NCBI RefSeq assembly: GCF_014197015.1
Contig: NZ_JACIET010000001.1
Location: forward strand, 992,001-1,056,000
DNA from: Niveibacterium umoris
GTDB lineage: Bacteria; Pseudomonadota; Gammaproteobacteria; Burkholderiales; Rhodocyclaceae
Direction: 5' to 3'
DNA: 64,000 nt
Position numbers and translations under genes: made by a program. Under the pieces are notes generated by a model that worked only from the letters and a program-made list of their open reading frames with translations, did no database searches and was not told the DNA's origin. Numbering within the stretch: the stretch's first letter is position 1; each line of letters starts with the position of its first letter. Below, piece by piece: positions 47,474 through 55,664 of this stretch.

Positions 47474-48868
47474 TCACGCGCTTACAGTGCGTCGAAAGCC
47501 GATCCGATGCTTACGGCTTGGCAACGCCACCGATTCGAGCACGGCAAGTACGGGTATGCCGAGCGATTCGACAAGGTCTTCGCGGGAGCGGATCCTGCGG
47601 TTACGCATCTCCTGCAGCAGCGCCACGCCGACACCGAGCAAGCCGCCAAGGAACGCCGCGACAATCGTGTTGAGCAGCAGCTTCGGGCTTGAATGCTTGA
47701 TGGGCACATCGGCCGGCGTGAGCACGGTGATGTTGGTCTGCTGCGTCTGACTTTCTAGGCTGGTTTGCGAAAGCCGCTGGCCGACTATGTCGTATGCGCG
47801 CTGGGCGGCTTCGACGTCTTTCTGCAAGACCGCCACTTCATCACGCTGCGCGCGCAATTCGAGCACCTTCTGCTTCTGTGCTTCGAGTGATGCACGCAGT
47901 TCTGCTTCGCGTTGCTGATTGACGACGTTCGACGTTCCGACCGACGACGCGACTTGCCGCATTTCGGAGTCGAGCTTCGACTTGAGCGCATCAAGCTCTG
48001 CCTGGGTCCGCTGGTATTGCGGGTGGTTCTGGCCCAGTTGCCCCGCCATCTCTTTGAGCTTGGCTTCCTGGCGAGCAACGTCGGCCCGGAGGGACTGGAT
48101 GACCGGGCTGTTGATGACGTCAGGCGACGTGTCCATTCGCCCGGCTGCCTGCCGTTGGCGGGACGAGCTATCGGAGCGCTGTGCCTGGATCGCGGTCAGC
48201 TGTGACGAAAGTTCGGCATAGCGGGCATTTTCGACGTCGAGACGATCATCGGTCGCAACAATGCCCTTCTCGCGCTGAAACTTTGAGAGTCGCGTCTGTG
48301 CGGCCTCCAGATTGTCGCGAAGTTGCTTCGCGCGATCGCCGAACCAGGCGGCGTATTCCTTGGCGGGATCAACCTTCAATTCAAGGTTGGTGTCCATGTA
48401 GGCCCGCGCAAAGGCGTTCGCGACCGTGGCGGCAAATTTAGGATCTGCGCCGGTGAAAGCAACGTTGATCACGCTCGATTCGCGCGATGGTTTGACGTCG
48501 AGTTTCCTCTGCAACGCATCGGCGAAATACGTAACTACCGTTCCCTTGCCTTCTCCTTCGTCTTGCCACTGGGCAATCGCCTCGGGGCTCTTGTCGAACC
48601 CGAGCATCTTGACCACGCGCTGCGCGACGCGATCGCTCGTGATGATGTCGACTTGCGTCGCCATGTAGCCTGGCATCATCTGGGCTTGCATCATTGCGCC
48701 GTAGATCGGGTCGCTCGACTTGACATCCACGAGAACTGAAGTCGTGGCGGTGTACTGTTTCGGCAGCACGAGACTCAGCGTAATCGCCGTTCCGACAATC
48801 ACCGAAAAGATCGTTGCAATGATCTTCCAGCGCGCCTTGAGAATGAGGATGAACTGTTGAAAGGTCAT
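47474..48868 (-). CDS. epsF: EpsF, chain length determinant (polysaccharide co-polymerase)
   Basis: 464 residues. A Wzz domain with an N-terminal membrane helix (about 15-35), a long periplasmic coiled coil (about 170-380, rich in Gln, Glu, Arg and Ala), and a second helix near 410 followed by a short cytoplasmic tail. It would span the inner membrane and periplasm, set chain length and activate EpsG. It lies 13 bases after epsE. Length and layout are normal for EpsF. Confidence 0.9.
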   Translation of the reverse strand: MTFQQFILILKARWKIIATIFSVIVGTAITLSLVLPKQYTATTSVLVDVKSSDPIYGAMMQAQMMPGYMATQVDIITSDRVAQRVVKMLGFDKSPEAIAQWQDEGEGKGTVVTYFADALQRKLDVKPSRESSVINVAFTGADPKFAATVANAFARAYMDTNLELKVDPAKEYAAWFGDRAKQLRDNLEAAQTRLSKFQREKGIVATDDRLDVENARYAELSSQLTAIQAQRSDSSSRQRQAAGRMDTSPDVINSPVIQSLRADVARQEAKLKEMAGQLGQNHPQYQRTQAELDALKSKLDSEMRQVASSVGTSNVVNQQREAELRASLEAQKQKVLELRAQRDEVAVLQKDVEAAQRAYDIVGQRLSQTSLESQTQQTNITVLTPADVPIKHSSPKLLLNTIVAAFLGGLLGVGVALLQEMRNRRIRSREDLVESLGIPVLAVLESVALPSRKHRIGFRRTVSA

Positions 48869-48881
48869 TTCGCGGCGTCTC

Positions 48882-49739
48882 TTAGAAGATGCTTTCTTTG
48901 ACGTACACGACGTCGTTTGCTCGGATCAGTTCATCCAGCGCAGGCTCGATGATCTGGGTCTTGCCGTCGTCGCCCCGGCGGTGAATGCGCAATCCGCGCT
49001 GGGTGCCCTTTGGCGTGAGGCCGCCACCACTTGCGAGTGCCTGCATGACGGTCATGTCACGCTCGACGCGGAACACGCCGGGACGCTGGACTTCCCCGTA
49101 GATGTAGAAGACCGACGCTCGATGGACATATAGGATGTCACCGCCTCTCAGGGTGAGGTCGTCTTGCGCATCGCCGCGCAGGAACATCGACGCGATATCT
49201 ACTTCTCGCCTGATCTGCTTCCCGTCACGCACGCCAGAGACGATCACAACGTCGGAGCCGGTTGCTGCGATGCCGCCGGCTTGCGAGAGCATGTCGGACA
49301 GCCGGGTATTCGCGGTTTCGAGCGGGTAGCGTCCAGGGCGGTTAACCTGGCCCAGCACTGCAACCTGGTTGCCCCGGATCTGCAGCAGCAGGATCGATAC
49401 CTGAGGTTGCACCACGAAGCCGCCATCTTTCAGCCGCTTGGCGATCTTGGCTTCAGCAACAGGAAGCGACAGCCCACCAATCTGGACCACGCCAATCAGC
49501 GGATACGTAATGCTGCCGTTCTCTGAAACTCGTGTCTCAAGAAGGAGGTCCGGACTCTGAAACACACTGATGCGAATCACGTCCCCCGGGCCAAGCAGGT
49601 ACTCCGCCCCCTTTTCGGCGGCGGGCTGCTCCCCAGCCGCTAACGCGAAGCCGTTCGGAATACTCGCGCCTGCCAACGCAATCGCGATGACGCGCATGAA
49701 ACGAAGGGCTTGTACTAGTAATGCTGATTGCGTGAGCAT
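48882..49739 (-). CDS. epsE: EpsE, polysaccharide export protein (Wza-like)
   Basis: 285 residues. N-terminal hydrophobic signal (about 1-35), then the Poly_export domain starting YLLGPGDVIRISVFQSPDL, and SLBB domains with VLGQVNRPGRYPLE and YGEVQRPGVFRVERDM. It forms the outer-membrane/periplasmic export channel with EpsF. There is no lipobox cysteine, unlike Wza. An internal ATG at 49697 would shorten the signal; the first ATG was kept. Between epsD and epsF in the standard eps order. Confidence 0.9.
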   Translation of the reverse strand: MLTQSALLVQALRFMRVIAIALAGASIPNGFALAAGEQPAAEKGAEYLLGPGDVIRISVFQSPDLLLETRVSENGSITYPLIGVVQIGGLSLPVAEAKIAKRLKDGGFVVQPQVSILLLQIRGNQVAVLGQVNRPGRYPLETANTRLSDMLSQAGGIAATGSDVVIVSGVRDGKQIRREVDIASMFLRGDAQDDLTLRGGDILYVHRASVFYIYGEVQRPGVFRVERDMTVMQALASGGGLTPKGTQRGLRIHRRGDDGKTQIIEPALDELIRANDVVYVKESIF

Positions 49740-49773
49740 GTGTGGACTGCCTGATCAGGTGCGTGATGCCGGA

Positions 49774-50700
49774 CTACTTAAGACCCTTGATGCCCTGCTG
49801 CATGCCTTCCGCAGGTGCAGACTGCGATGTGGATGGCTCGGGCGTAGTAACCGATGGTGAAGTCGCCTCTTTGGCAAAGTCGCCGACATAGTTGATCTTG
49901 CCCGCCGAGCGAAGGCGCTTGACCTCGGCAGCCACTGCTTCGGATTTGGCTTGGTTGCTCAAGAACTGCTCGATCGCTTGTTTCGCTTTGGCTTGCTCGA
50001 CCGGTTCGGTGCGCGAGGCTGCGATCTGAAGCACGATAAAGCCCTCTCCGCGCGGGACGATTGTTACCTCGCCGTCCTTCAAGGTGTGCAGGCGTCGCGC
50101 GGCATCAAGCGGCAGTTGTTCTGCAGGCTTCACGAACGCATTGGCTGCAAAGCGCACGTTTTCCGCCCGAAGCACGTTGATCAAGTCGTCCATCGACTTG
50201 CCGGCGTCAAAGTGGCTTTTGACAAGCGACTGCTTGCTTCCATCTGCGATCGCCAGTTCGCGAAAACTGTATACGCGGCGCTGCGCGAAGAGTTCCGGAT
50301 GTTCGCTGTAATAAGCCGATACCGCCTGATCGGTGGGTTTAGCCTGGCCGTTTGCGACCTGTTCGAGATACGCGCGCGCAATGACTTCACGGCGAGCGGC
50401 CTCGATCGCCTGAACGACGCGGGGATCTCGATCGAGTTTCTTTTCCTTTGCGGCCTGAACGAGAAGCGACTCTTCGACCAGACGATCTAGCGCTTGCTTG
50501 CGGGCCTGATTGACGTCCGCCCCGGCTGGGATGTTCGCCTTTCCTAGAAGGCCATTAAGTTGATGAACCGTTACTTCTTCGTCATTGACCTTGGCTGCGA
50601 CCTGTGTCGAGCCAGACTCTTTGGATTTGGAGCCACAAGCTGCGAGCATCGTGACAACGAGCAACGCCACACCAACATGACGAATAGAAACAGCAAACAT
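49774..50700 (-). CDS. epsD: EpsD, SurA/PrsA-like peptidyl-prolyl isomerase lipoprotein
   Basis: 308 residues. Lipoprotein signal with lipobox LAAC (Cys22), then a SurA-like N-domain (VAAKVNDEEVTVHQLN) and a degenerate parvulin domain (about 150-240, HPELFAQRRVYSFRELAI and GEGFIVLQI). The Ser/Pro-rich tail is probably disordered. EpsD proteins are periplasmic foldases that accompany EPS export in exosortase-type loci. Its upstream leader contains a perfect 16-base hairpin. Confidence 0.86.
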   Translation of the reverse strand: MFAVSIRHVGVALLVVTMLAACGSKSKESGSTQVAAKVNDEEVTVHQLNGLLGKANIPAGADVNQARKQALDRLVEESLLVQAAKEKKLDRDPRVVQAIEAARREVIARAYLEQVANGQAKPTDQAVSAYYSEHPELFAQRRVYSFRELAIADGSKQSLVKSHFDAGKSMDDLINVLRAENVRFAANAFVKPAEQLPLDAARRLHTLKDGEVTIVPRGEGFIVLQIAASRTEPVEQAKAKQAIEQFLSNQAKSEAVAAEVKRLRSAGKINYVGDFAKEATSPSVTTPEPSTSQSAPAEGMQQGIKGLK

Positions 50701-50786
50701 CGAAACCTCTGGATGGTGGCGCCCGGAAATCGGGCAAGAACCGGAAATTTGCCAGAATTATCAGCGCTGGCAAGTCGCCAAGGTCG

Positions 50787-50830
50787 TCTGTCGCACGTCG
50801 GGTGTGACCTGCTTCCCGACGTGCGACAGA
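50787..50830 (-). terminator. Perfect 16-base hairpin between the PEP-CTERM gene and epsD
   Basis: Arms TCTGTCGCACGTCGGG and CCCGACGTGCGACAGA are exactly complementary with a 12-base loop. It begins 9 bases after the PEP-CTERM stop on the minus strand. There is no T-run after it, so it may be a Rho-limited attenuator or an mRNA-stabilising/processing stem, allowing higher output of the cargo protein than of the eps genes. Confidence 0.6.
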
Positions 50831-50838
50831 GAGGGGGA

Positions 50839-51522
50839 TTAGCTGCGGGTTGTGCGGCGGCGAGCGATCGCACCCACCATGCCAATACCTGCCAGCATCA
50901 GTGCCCACTGATCAGGTTCCGGCACCGCAGCGGTGATCACCTGCAACGAGTAATCACGGGCGGCGATCGATGCGAAGCCCTTGTTCGCAGCGTCTGCGTA
51001 CAAGAGGCTCTCAGCCCAGAAATTGATCTTGGGTGCGTTGGCGTACTTAGTGCCCGTGAGCGTGTAAGTGGAGCCAATGGACCAAACGTCCGAGCCGCTC
51101 TTTACCCCGTCTTTGCTGAACACGTCAGCCTTGACCACGGAGCCCTTGTGAGCGCCAGGAACAGAGATCCCGCTCGTGAGCGAGGCGAACACTTCGCTGT
51201 TCTTCTTGATCAGGGAGTACGTACCCGATTGGCTCAGTTCGAGCGATTTGAAGGCGTAGCCTGAATCAAGCGTCAGCGAGAACTTCAGCGCATCGAACGC
51301 ATCGTCGGAATCGCCCTTCCTCGCAATCACCGACAACGCGTCGGTATCAAACAGCAGCGAGCTGCGGTCGGAGGACAGGCTGATCGACCCTGCGGCAAAT
51401 TTGCTGCTGTCATAGCTCACATCAAAGCCCTTACCATCCAGGGTCGTGACGGAAGCTGACGCAGCAACGGAGCCGATAGCCGCAATGGCGGCAACGATGA
51501 CTTTCATTGCAGTTGAACGCAT
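50839..51522 (-). CDS. PEP-CTERM sorting domain protein
   Basis: 227 residues. N-terminal Sec signal (about 1-23, ending SVAASA), a Ser/Asp/Lys-rich beta-type domain of no family I recognise, and a C-terminal PEP-CTERM tail: VPEPDQWALMLAGIGMVG followed by a basic end ARRRTTRS. This is the substrate tail for exosortase B, encoded 4.6 kb downstream in the same orientation. GAGG lies 8 bases ahead of the ATG. A consensus sigma-54 promoter precedes it. Likely a cell-surface or matrix protein tied to the exopolysaccharide. Confidence 0.9.
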   Translation of the reverse strand: MRSTAMKVIVAAIAAIGSVAASASVTTLDGKGFDVSYDSSKFAAGSISLSSDRSSLLFDTDALSVIARKGDSDDAFDALKFSLTLDSGYAFKSLELSQSGTYSLIKKNSEVFASLTSGISVPGAHKGSVVKADVFSKDGVKSGSDVWSIGSTYTLTGTKYANAPKINFWAESLLYADAANKGFASIAARDYSLQVITAAVPEPDQWALMLAGIGMVGAIARRRTTRS

Positions 51523-51562
51523 GGGAGTGACCTCAAGTTTGTTGGTCGGGCGCTTCTACAGA

Positions 51563-51578
51563 TGCAATCCACGTGCCA
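51563..51578 (-). promoter_or_regulatory. Sigma-54 (-24/-12) promoter of the PEP-CTERM gene
   Basis: On the minus strand the sequence reads TGGCACGTGGATTGCA: a full -24 box TGGCAC and a -12 box TTGCA with the exact 5-base spacer. Transcription would start about 30 bases before the ATG at 51522. In Zoogloea-type EPS systems, PEP-CTERM genes are known to depend on RpoN and the PrsK/PrsR regulators. Confidence 0.85.
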
Positions 51579-51619
51579 AGTGCATCCCCCATGTGAAGAA
51601 CGGAGCATGACGTAGCCGT

Positions 51620-51850
51620 GGTGCATATGCAGATGGCAACTTACGCTGCCTGCACCGCGTTGGAGCGTGGAGTCTAGCGAGCGCATCTTTGCACCGCAAC
51701 ATGACATAGGTATTGCCCGCGACTTATTGCCTTGTGCGCCATAGAGCCTCTTCATGCACCCATGCAAATTGCTTATCGCACATGGATTCCGACGCTTTCT
51801 GCGGCAGGATCAAGAAGCTCTAGCAAACGCAATCACCTACTTCATGCACC
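51620..51850. promoter_or_regulatory. TGCACC repeats, candidate enhancer sites
   Basis: Copies at GGTGCATATGCA (51620-51631), TGCACC (51651-51656), TGCACC (51690-51695), and the 10-base direct repeat TTCATGCACC at 51751-51760 and 51841-51850. They lie 40-270 bases upstream of the sigma-54 promoter, the usual range for an activator such as PrsR. Confidence 0.45.
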
Positions 51851-51851
51851 A

Positions 51852-53054
51852 TCAAAACCCAATTTGCACCGTCACTGTGCCCGTGTGGTCTATGTAGTCG
51901 CGCTGCGGCCAGTTCGAGTCTCGCCGTTCCCCCCGGTAACCAAGATCAAGACCCAGCCAGCGAGCAAGGTCGTAATGGAGACTCACCCCCAAGGACTGGA
52001 AGTTATCCTCCCGCTCGGGCACCAGACTGACGTCATGAACGGCGCCAATGTAGCTGCGCTGTCCCGCCTCGATCTGGCCAGCCAAGCTTAGCTTGCCGGT
52101 GATCGCCCAAACCGGTGAGATGCGCAGCGCCTTCGTCGCCGCAGCTTCGTATTCATTGTCGCCGGCGGCACCCATGGTTCGGTAAGCGGTCACAGCAACG
52201 ACCGTTGAGCCGGAAGGTTCCCATGTCCATCCCAGCTTGAAGTTTGGGCCCGAGAAGTCTTGATTGCTGTAGTGCTCATTTCGCCTTTGCAGGTAGCCAA
52301 ACTGCCCCTCGAGGCGAGAGGAGCCGCTCGCCGACCACAATGCACGAAGATATGCGCTGCGTTCGTGGTATGCGGAGTCGCCGTAGTCCTGCGGGATGCG
52401 ATTCGGGTAATCCACGTTGGTCTGCTGCAAGACCAGATCGAGTCGGTTTCCGTAATTGGTGACATACCTCACGCCGCCCTCTGCGCTGTGACCATCGAGA
52501 TCATTACCGCGGTCAAGTGTGTTGCTGTTCCTCGACTGGTTGACAGTGCCTGCTGCGACAATATGCCAGCTCGCGATGACAGGGACATCGAGATCAAGGC
52601 GCACGGCATCACGCGTGATCACATTGCGGCGTGGCAAGTTCAGATCGGCGAAGTTTGCGAGCTGCGATGTTCGAGTCCAGACCAGTCCGGTCTGAATCTG
52701 ACCGGGGAAGTCGCCAGACCAGCCCGTCTTGATGTCCTGTTTGTCATAATCGAGTTGTGAAAAACGGCTAAAATGGGCCCTTCCGATGTTGAAGTTCCCG
52801 TAAAGTCTTTGCCTGCTTAAAGTGGTGTCGAACCCCAGGTAGGCGTAGCCGCTTGTAATGTTGTCCGACTGCACCTCACCAGTGGCCTCTCCATCCAGCC
52901 TGAAGAGGTTTGAGTCGCGCTGATACGTCACTCCTGCCCCGTAACGCAGGGGCGTCGGGTCTTCAGCCTTGGCGCATTGGGGAACCGCCAGTGCCGAGAA
53001 AAGGATCACATTCACGAGGCTGAGGCAGGCGGAGTTCTTGCTAGAGATGGTCAT
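51852..53054 (-). CDS. epsL: EpsL, outer membrane beta-barrel of the EPS locus
   Basis: 400 residues from the ATG at 53054, which gives a normal signal peptide ending near AKA-ED; an in-frame GTG 13 codons earlier lacks a ribosome site and was rejected. The mature protein is rich in alternating beta strands (RLYGNFNIGRAHFSRF, YHERSAYLRALWSASGSSR) and ends in Phe (VQIGF), as in outer-membrane barrels. It matches the EpsL family of exosortase-linked EPS loci. Its role in export is assumed. It is divergent from epsB over 118 bases. Confidence 0.87.
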   Translation of the reverse strand: MTISSKNSACLSLVNVILFSALAVPQCAKAEDPTPLRYGAGVTYQRDSNLFRLDGEATGEVQSDNITSGYAYLGFDTTLSRQRLYGNFNIGRAHFSRFSQLDYDKQDIKTGWSGDFPGQIQTGLVWTRTSQLANFADLNLPRRNVITRDAVRLDLDVPVIASWHIVAAGTVNQSRNSNTLDRGNDLDGHSAEGGVRYVTNYGNRLDLVLQQTNVDYPNRIPQDYGDSAYHERSAYLRALWSASGSSRLEGQFGYLQRRNEHYSNQDFSGPNFKLGWTWEPSGSTVVAVTAYRTMGAAGDNEYEAAATKALRISPVWAITGKLSLAGQIEAGQRSYIGAVHDVSLVPEREDNFQSLGVSLHYDLARWLGLDLGYRGERRDSNWPQRDYIDHTGTVTVQIGF

Positions 53055-53114
53055 CGGAGTCGTACTTAGGTTATTCGTGTGGAACACGCACACGATCAGA
53101 AGTTCGCAAAACGG

Positions 53115-53131
53115 GCGTCATAGTATGACGC
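53115..53131. promoter_or_regulatory. Perfect palindrome between epsL and epsB
   Basis: GCGTCATA-G-TATGACGC has 8-base exact arms and lies in the short divergent region, 41 bases before the epsB ATG. It is a likely operator controlling one or both promoters. Confidence 0.5.
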
Positions 53132-53137
53132 TCGGCT

Positions 53138-53153
53138 TTCAAATTCAGTGCCA
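53138..53153 (-). promoter_or_regulatory. Near-consensus sigma-54 promoter for epsL
   Basis: The minus strand reads TGGCACTGAATTTGAA: exact TGGCAC, a 5-base spacer, then TTGAA in place of TTGCA. The lost C in the -12 box weakens the call. It would start RNA just at the palindrome, upstream of epsL. Confidence 0.35.
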
Positions 53154-53172
53154 ACGGATTCTCGCTTAAACA

Positions 53173-54567
53173 ATGCTTGCTCGACTTGAAGCTCATCGTA
53201 CGCCGCTGCGAAACAACGTCACCCTGTCAGGGGTGGTGGAGACTTTTCTTGATCCTGTTGTCGTGATCCTGACGCTCTTCGCGTGCGCCCTTATCTTCGG
53301 TGAAGCCATCGATGCCGACTATGTGATTCTCTCGCTGATCGCGTTTTCGCTGAGCTTTCCCGGAAACACCTTGTTGAGTGATCCGCTTCGCCGAGTGGCG
53401 AAGGATGCGTTCCTCAACTCGATGATTCTGGCCGGTATTCTGTTGCTCCTCGGATACGCGACCGGATACGCCAGCTATTTCCCATCCGACCTTCTGTTCG
53501 CGTGGTTTGCCTCGCTGCCGATCGTTTTGTTCTCATCCCATGCGTTGGCTCGTCTTGCGATACCACGTCTTCTTAGTCTCTCAGAGGCTGAGGTTTCAGC
53601 GGTTGTTTGTGGATGCAACGACATAGGTTCACAGCTTGCTACGCATTTTCAGAGCAATCGGTTCTTGGGCGTTCGACTGAAGGGATTCTTTGATGACCGG
53701 AGCCGGGAACGACTCGGTGCTGGCGATCATGTCCAGTTGCTGGGCGCGCTCTCTGAGGTTGCCAGTTACGTGAAGCAGCATCGGATCGATCGCATCTACC
53801 TTGCGCTGCCGATGGCGACTCAGCCCAGAATTTTGGCCCTTCTGGACGACCTCAAGGACACCACAGCGTCGATCTATTTCGTACCTGACATCTTTGTAAC
53901 GGACTTGATTCAGGGTCGGACCGAATCGGTTGCTGGGATGCCGGTCGTCGCAGTTTGTGAGACGCCGTTCAGCGGCTTTAACGGACTAATCAAGCGGGTT
54001 GAAGACATCGTCCTATCTTCGATCATCTTGCTTCTCATTGCCCCGATTCTGGTTGCCGTGGCGATTGGCGTAAAGCGGAGCTCCCCTGGCCCTGTGATTT
54101 TCAAGCAACGCCGGTATGGGCTCGACGGCAAGGAGATCATGGTTTACAAATTCAGGTCGATGTCGGTCACTGAGGACGGTGCGAAGACGTATACCCAAGT
54201 TACACGCAACGATTCGCGCGTAACCCCGTTTGGTGCATTCATCCGAAAGACTTCGCTTGATGAACTGCCGCAGTTCATCAACGTACTTCAGGGGCGCATG
54301 AGTATTGTTGGCCCGCGCCCTCACGCGATTGCAGTGAATGAGCAGTATCGCAGTCTCATTCCAGGGTACATGGTCCGGCACAAGGTAAAGCCGGGTATTA
54401 CCGGGTGGGCACAAGTGAACGGCTATCGCGGCGGGGATGACCTTGAGCACATGAAGGGGCGCATTCAATACGACCTTGAATACTTGCGGCATTGGACCAT
54501 CACGATGGACATCTGGATCATCATCAAGACCGCTCTGCTGGTAGTGCGAGACGAAAGCGCATACTGA
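53173..54567 (+). CDS. epsB: EpsB, undecaprenyl-phosphate glucose phosphotransferase
   Basis: 464 residues. Four N-terminal membrane helices (about 25-130), a Rossmann-like CoA-binding domain (about 140-260), a fifth helix near 285, then the bacterial sugar transferase domain with KRSSPGPVIFKQRRYG, KFRSM, IRKTSLDELPQF and GPRPHAIAVNEQY. This WcaJ-type enzyme puts the first sugar phosphate, usually glucose, on undecaprenyl phosphate. Only EPS gene on the plus strand; ends at a strong terminator. No clear ribosome site precedes the ATG. Confidence 0.92.
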   Translation: MLARLEAHRTPLRNNVTLSGVVETFLDPVVVILTLFACALIFGEAIDADYVILSLIAFSLSFPGNTLLSDPLRRVAKDAFLNSMILAGILLLLGYATGYASYFPSDLLFAWFASLPIVLFSSHALARLAIPRLLSLSEAEVSAVVCGCNDIGSQLATHFQSNRFLGVRLKGFFDDRSRERLGAGDHVQLLGALSEVASYVKQHRIDRIYLALPMATQPRILALLDDLKDTTASIYFVPDIFVTDLIQGRTESVAGMPVVAVCETPFSGFNGLIKRVEDIVLSSIILLLIAPILVAVAIGVKRSSPGPVIFKQRRYGLDGKEIMVYKFRSMSVTEDGAKTYTQVTRNDSRVTPFGAFIRKTSLDELPQFINVLQGRMSIVGPRPHAIAVNEQYRSLIPGYMVRHKVKPGITGWAQVNGYRGGDDLEHMKGRIQYDLEYLRHWTITMDIWIIIKTALLVVRDESAY

Positions 54568-54586
54568 TCCAACAGATTTGCGAATG

Positions 54587-54627
54587 ACGGGCACCTGGGC
54601 TTTTGCCCGGGTGCCCGTTTTGTTTTT
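54587..54627 (+). terminator. Rho-independent terminator after epsB
   Basis: Stem ACGGGCACCTGGGC / GCCCGGGTGCCCGT with a TTTT loop and one mismatch, followed by TTTGTTTTT. It also lies at the end of the convergent LysR gene. Confidence 0.9.
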
Positions 54628-55549
54628 ACTCGGCGCGATGAGCTTCGAGCAGGCAGTCGATGAAGGTCTGGGTCACTCGTGATGGCTGCGGTGCGTGGCG
54701 CACCAGCGCTGCGAACTTGACGTCGTACGACAGCAGGGACGGCCGCAGCCGCCTGATCTGACCCAGCTGTTCAAAGGAGTGGGCGTAGTGATCGGGCAGA
54801 AAGCCGACGAATCGCCCGGATTGCACCAGCATCGCAACCGCCTCCTGATCGTATGCCGTGGCAGCGCGCCGCAGCTGGACGTCGTGACTGAGTTCCATGT
54901 TCGGAGAGTGATACCCGAGACCCGCGTATTTCTCGGCACGCACCTCGTCCCAACCCAGGCGGTCGTCATCCGCCTCAAAGAGTTTGTGGTCTCTCCCACA
55001 GAACAGGAACATCCGCTCGTTGAATAGCGGGTGATAGTCCAGACTCGCAGACAGCCGGTGCATTGGAGCGATGCCCAGTTGGAACTGCCCATCCATGACA
55101 CCCCGCTCGATCGTGTTCAGCGGGGCAACATGCAACTCGATCGTCACGTCGGGCGCCTTGTCTGCAAACAACCCCAGCGCATGACTGACGCGTGCTGCCG
55201 GATTGGTCGCGATCTTGTCGAACAGACCCAGCGTGATTGAACCGGTCATGCGTTGGTGGAGTTCTTCGACCCCGCTCCGAAAGGTGTCGATCGCGGCGAG
55301 CAGCCGCAATGCGTCGGCATAGATCTGCTGTCCTTCCGCAGTCAGCGCAAACCCGCCGCGTCCGCGATGGCACAGCACTAGCCCGAGCCGCTCTTCCAGA
55401 TCTTTGATGTGGCGGCTGACCGTCGACACGCCTATGTTGAGTTCAAGCTCTGCGGCGGCCAGACCACCGCATTCGGCAACCGTCTTGAAGACACGCAGCA
55501 AGCGGATATCGAGGTCACTGACCTGTCCAAGCAGAATTCGAGGACGCAC
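54626..55549 (-). CDS. LysR-family transcriptional regulator (beta-alanine cluster)
   Basis: 307 residues from a GTG start. The helix-turn-helix is at about 14-75 (GGLAAAELELNIGVSTVSRHIKDLEERLG), then a PBP2 domain with GSITLGLFDKIATNPAARV. It is divergent from the aminotransferase gene and probably controls it, with an amino acid or semialdehyde-related effector. The 115-base shared region has two adjacent palindromes suitable as LysR sites. Confidence 0.88.
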   Translation of the reverse strand: MRPRILLGQVSDLDIRLLRVFKTVAECGGLAAAELELNIGVSTVSRHIKDLEERLGLVLCHRGRGGFALTAEGQQIYADALRLLAAIDTFRSGVEELHQRMTGSITLGLFDKIATNPAARVSHALGLFADKAPDVTIELHVAPLNTIERGVMDGQFQLGIAPMHRLSASLDYHPLFNERMFLFCGRDHKLFEADDDRLGWDEVRAEKYAGLGYHSPNMELSHDVQLRRAATAYDQEAVAMLVQSGRFVGFLPDHYAHSFEQLGQIRRLRPSLLSYDVKFAALVRHAPQPSRVTQTFIDCLLEAHRAE

Positions 55550-55590
55550 GGGCCATTACTTTCATAAATGCGCAAGTGAAGCGCGATAGA

Positions 55591-55618
55591 TTGCAATTTA
55601 ATGCAAGCGAAGGCTTGC
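55591..55618. promoter_or_regulatory. Overlapping palindromes in the LysR / bauA divergent region
   Basis: TTGCA-N6-TGCAA (55591-55606) overlaps GCAAGC-GAAG-GCTTGC (55603-55618). The first fits a T-N11-A LysR box. Both lie midway between the two start codons, 47 or more bases before the aminotransferase ATG. Confidence 0.5.
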
Positions 55619-55664
55619 GAGAAGATGCGTGCATCGATAAGCACCCGCCCCACCGGGAGAGAAC

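Larger units (their letters stand above)
51523..51851. other. Regulatory intergenic region upstream of the PEP-CTERM gene
   Basis: 329 bases between the PEP-CTERM start and the end of epsL. It contains the sigma-54 promoter (51563-51578) and repeated TGCACC/GGTGCA elements between 51620 and 51850, which look like upstream activator sites. No gene is apparent. Confidence 0.7.
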
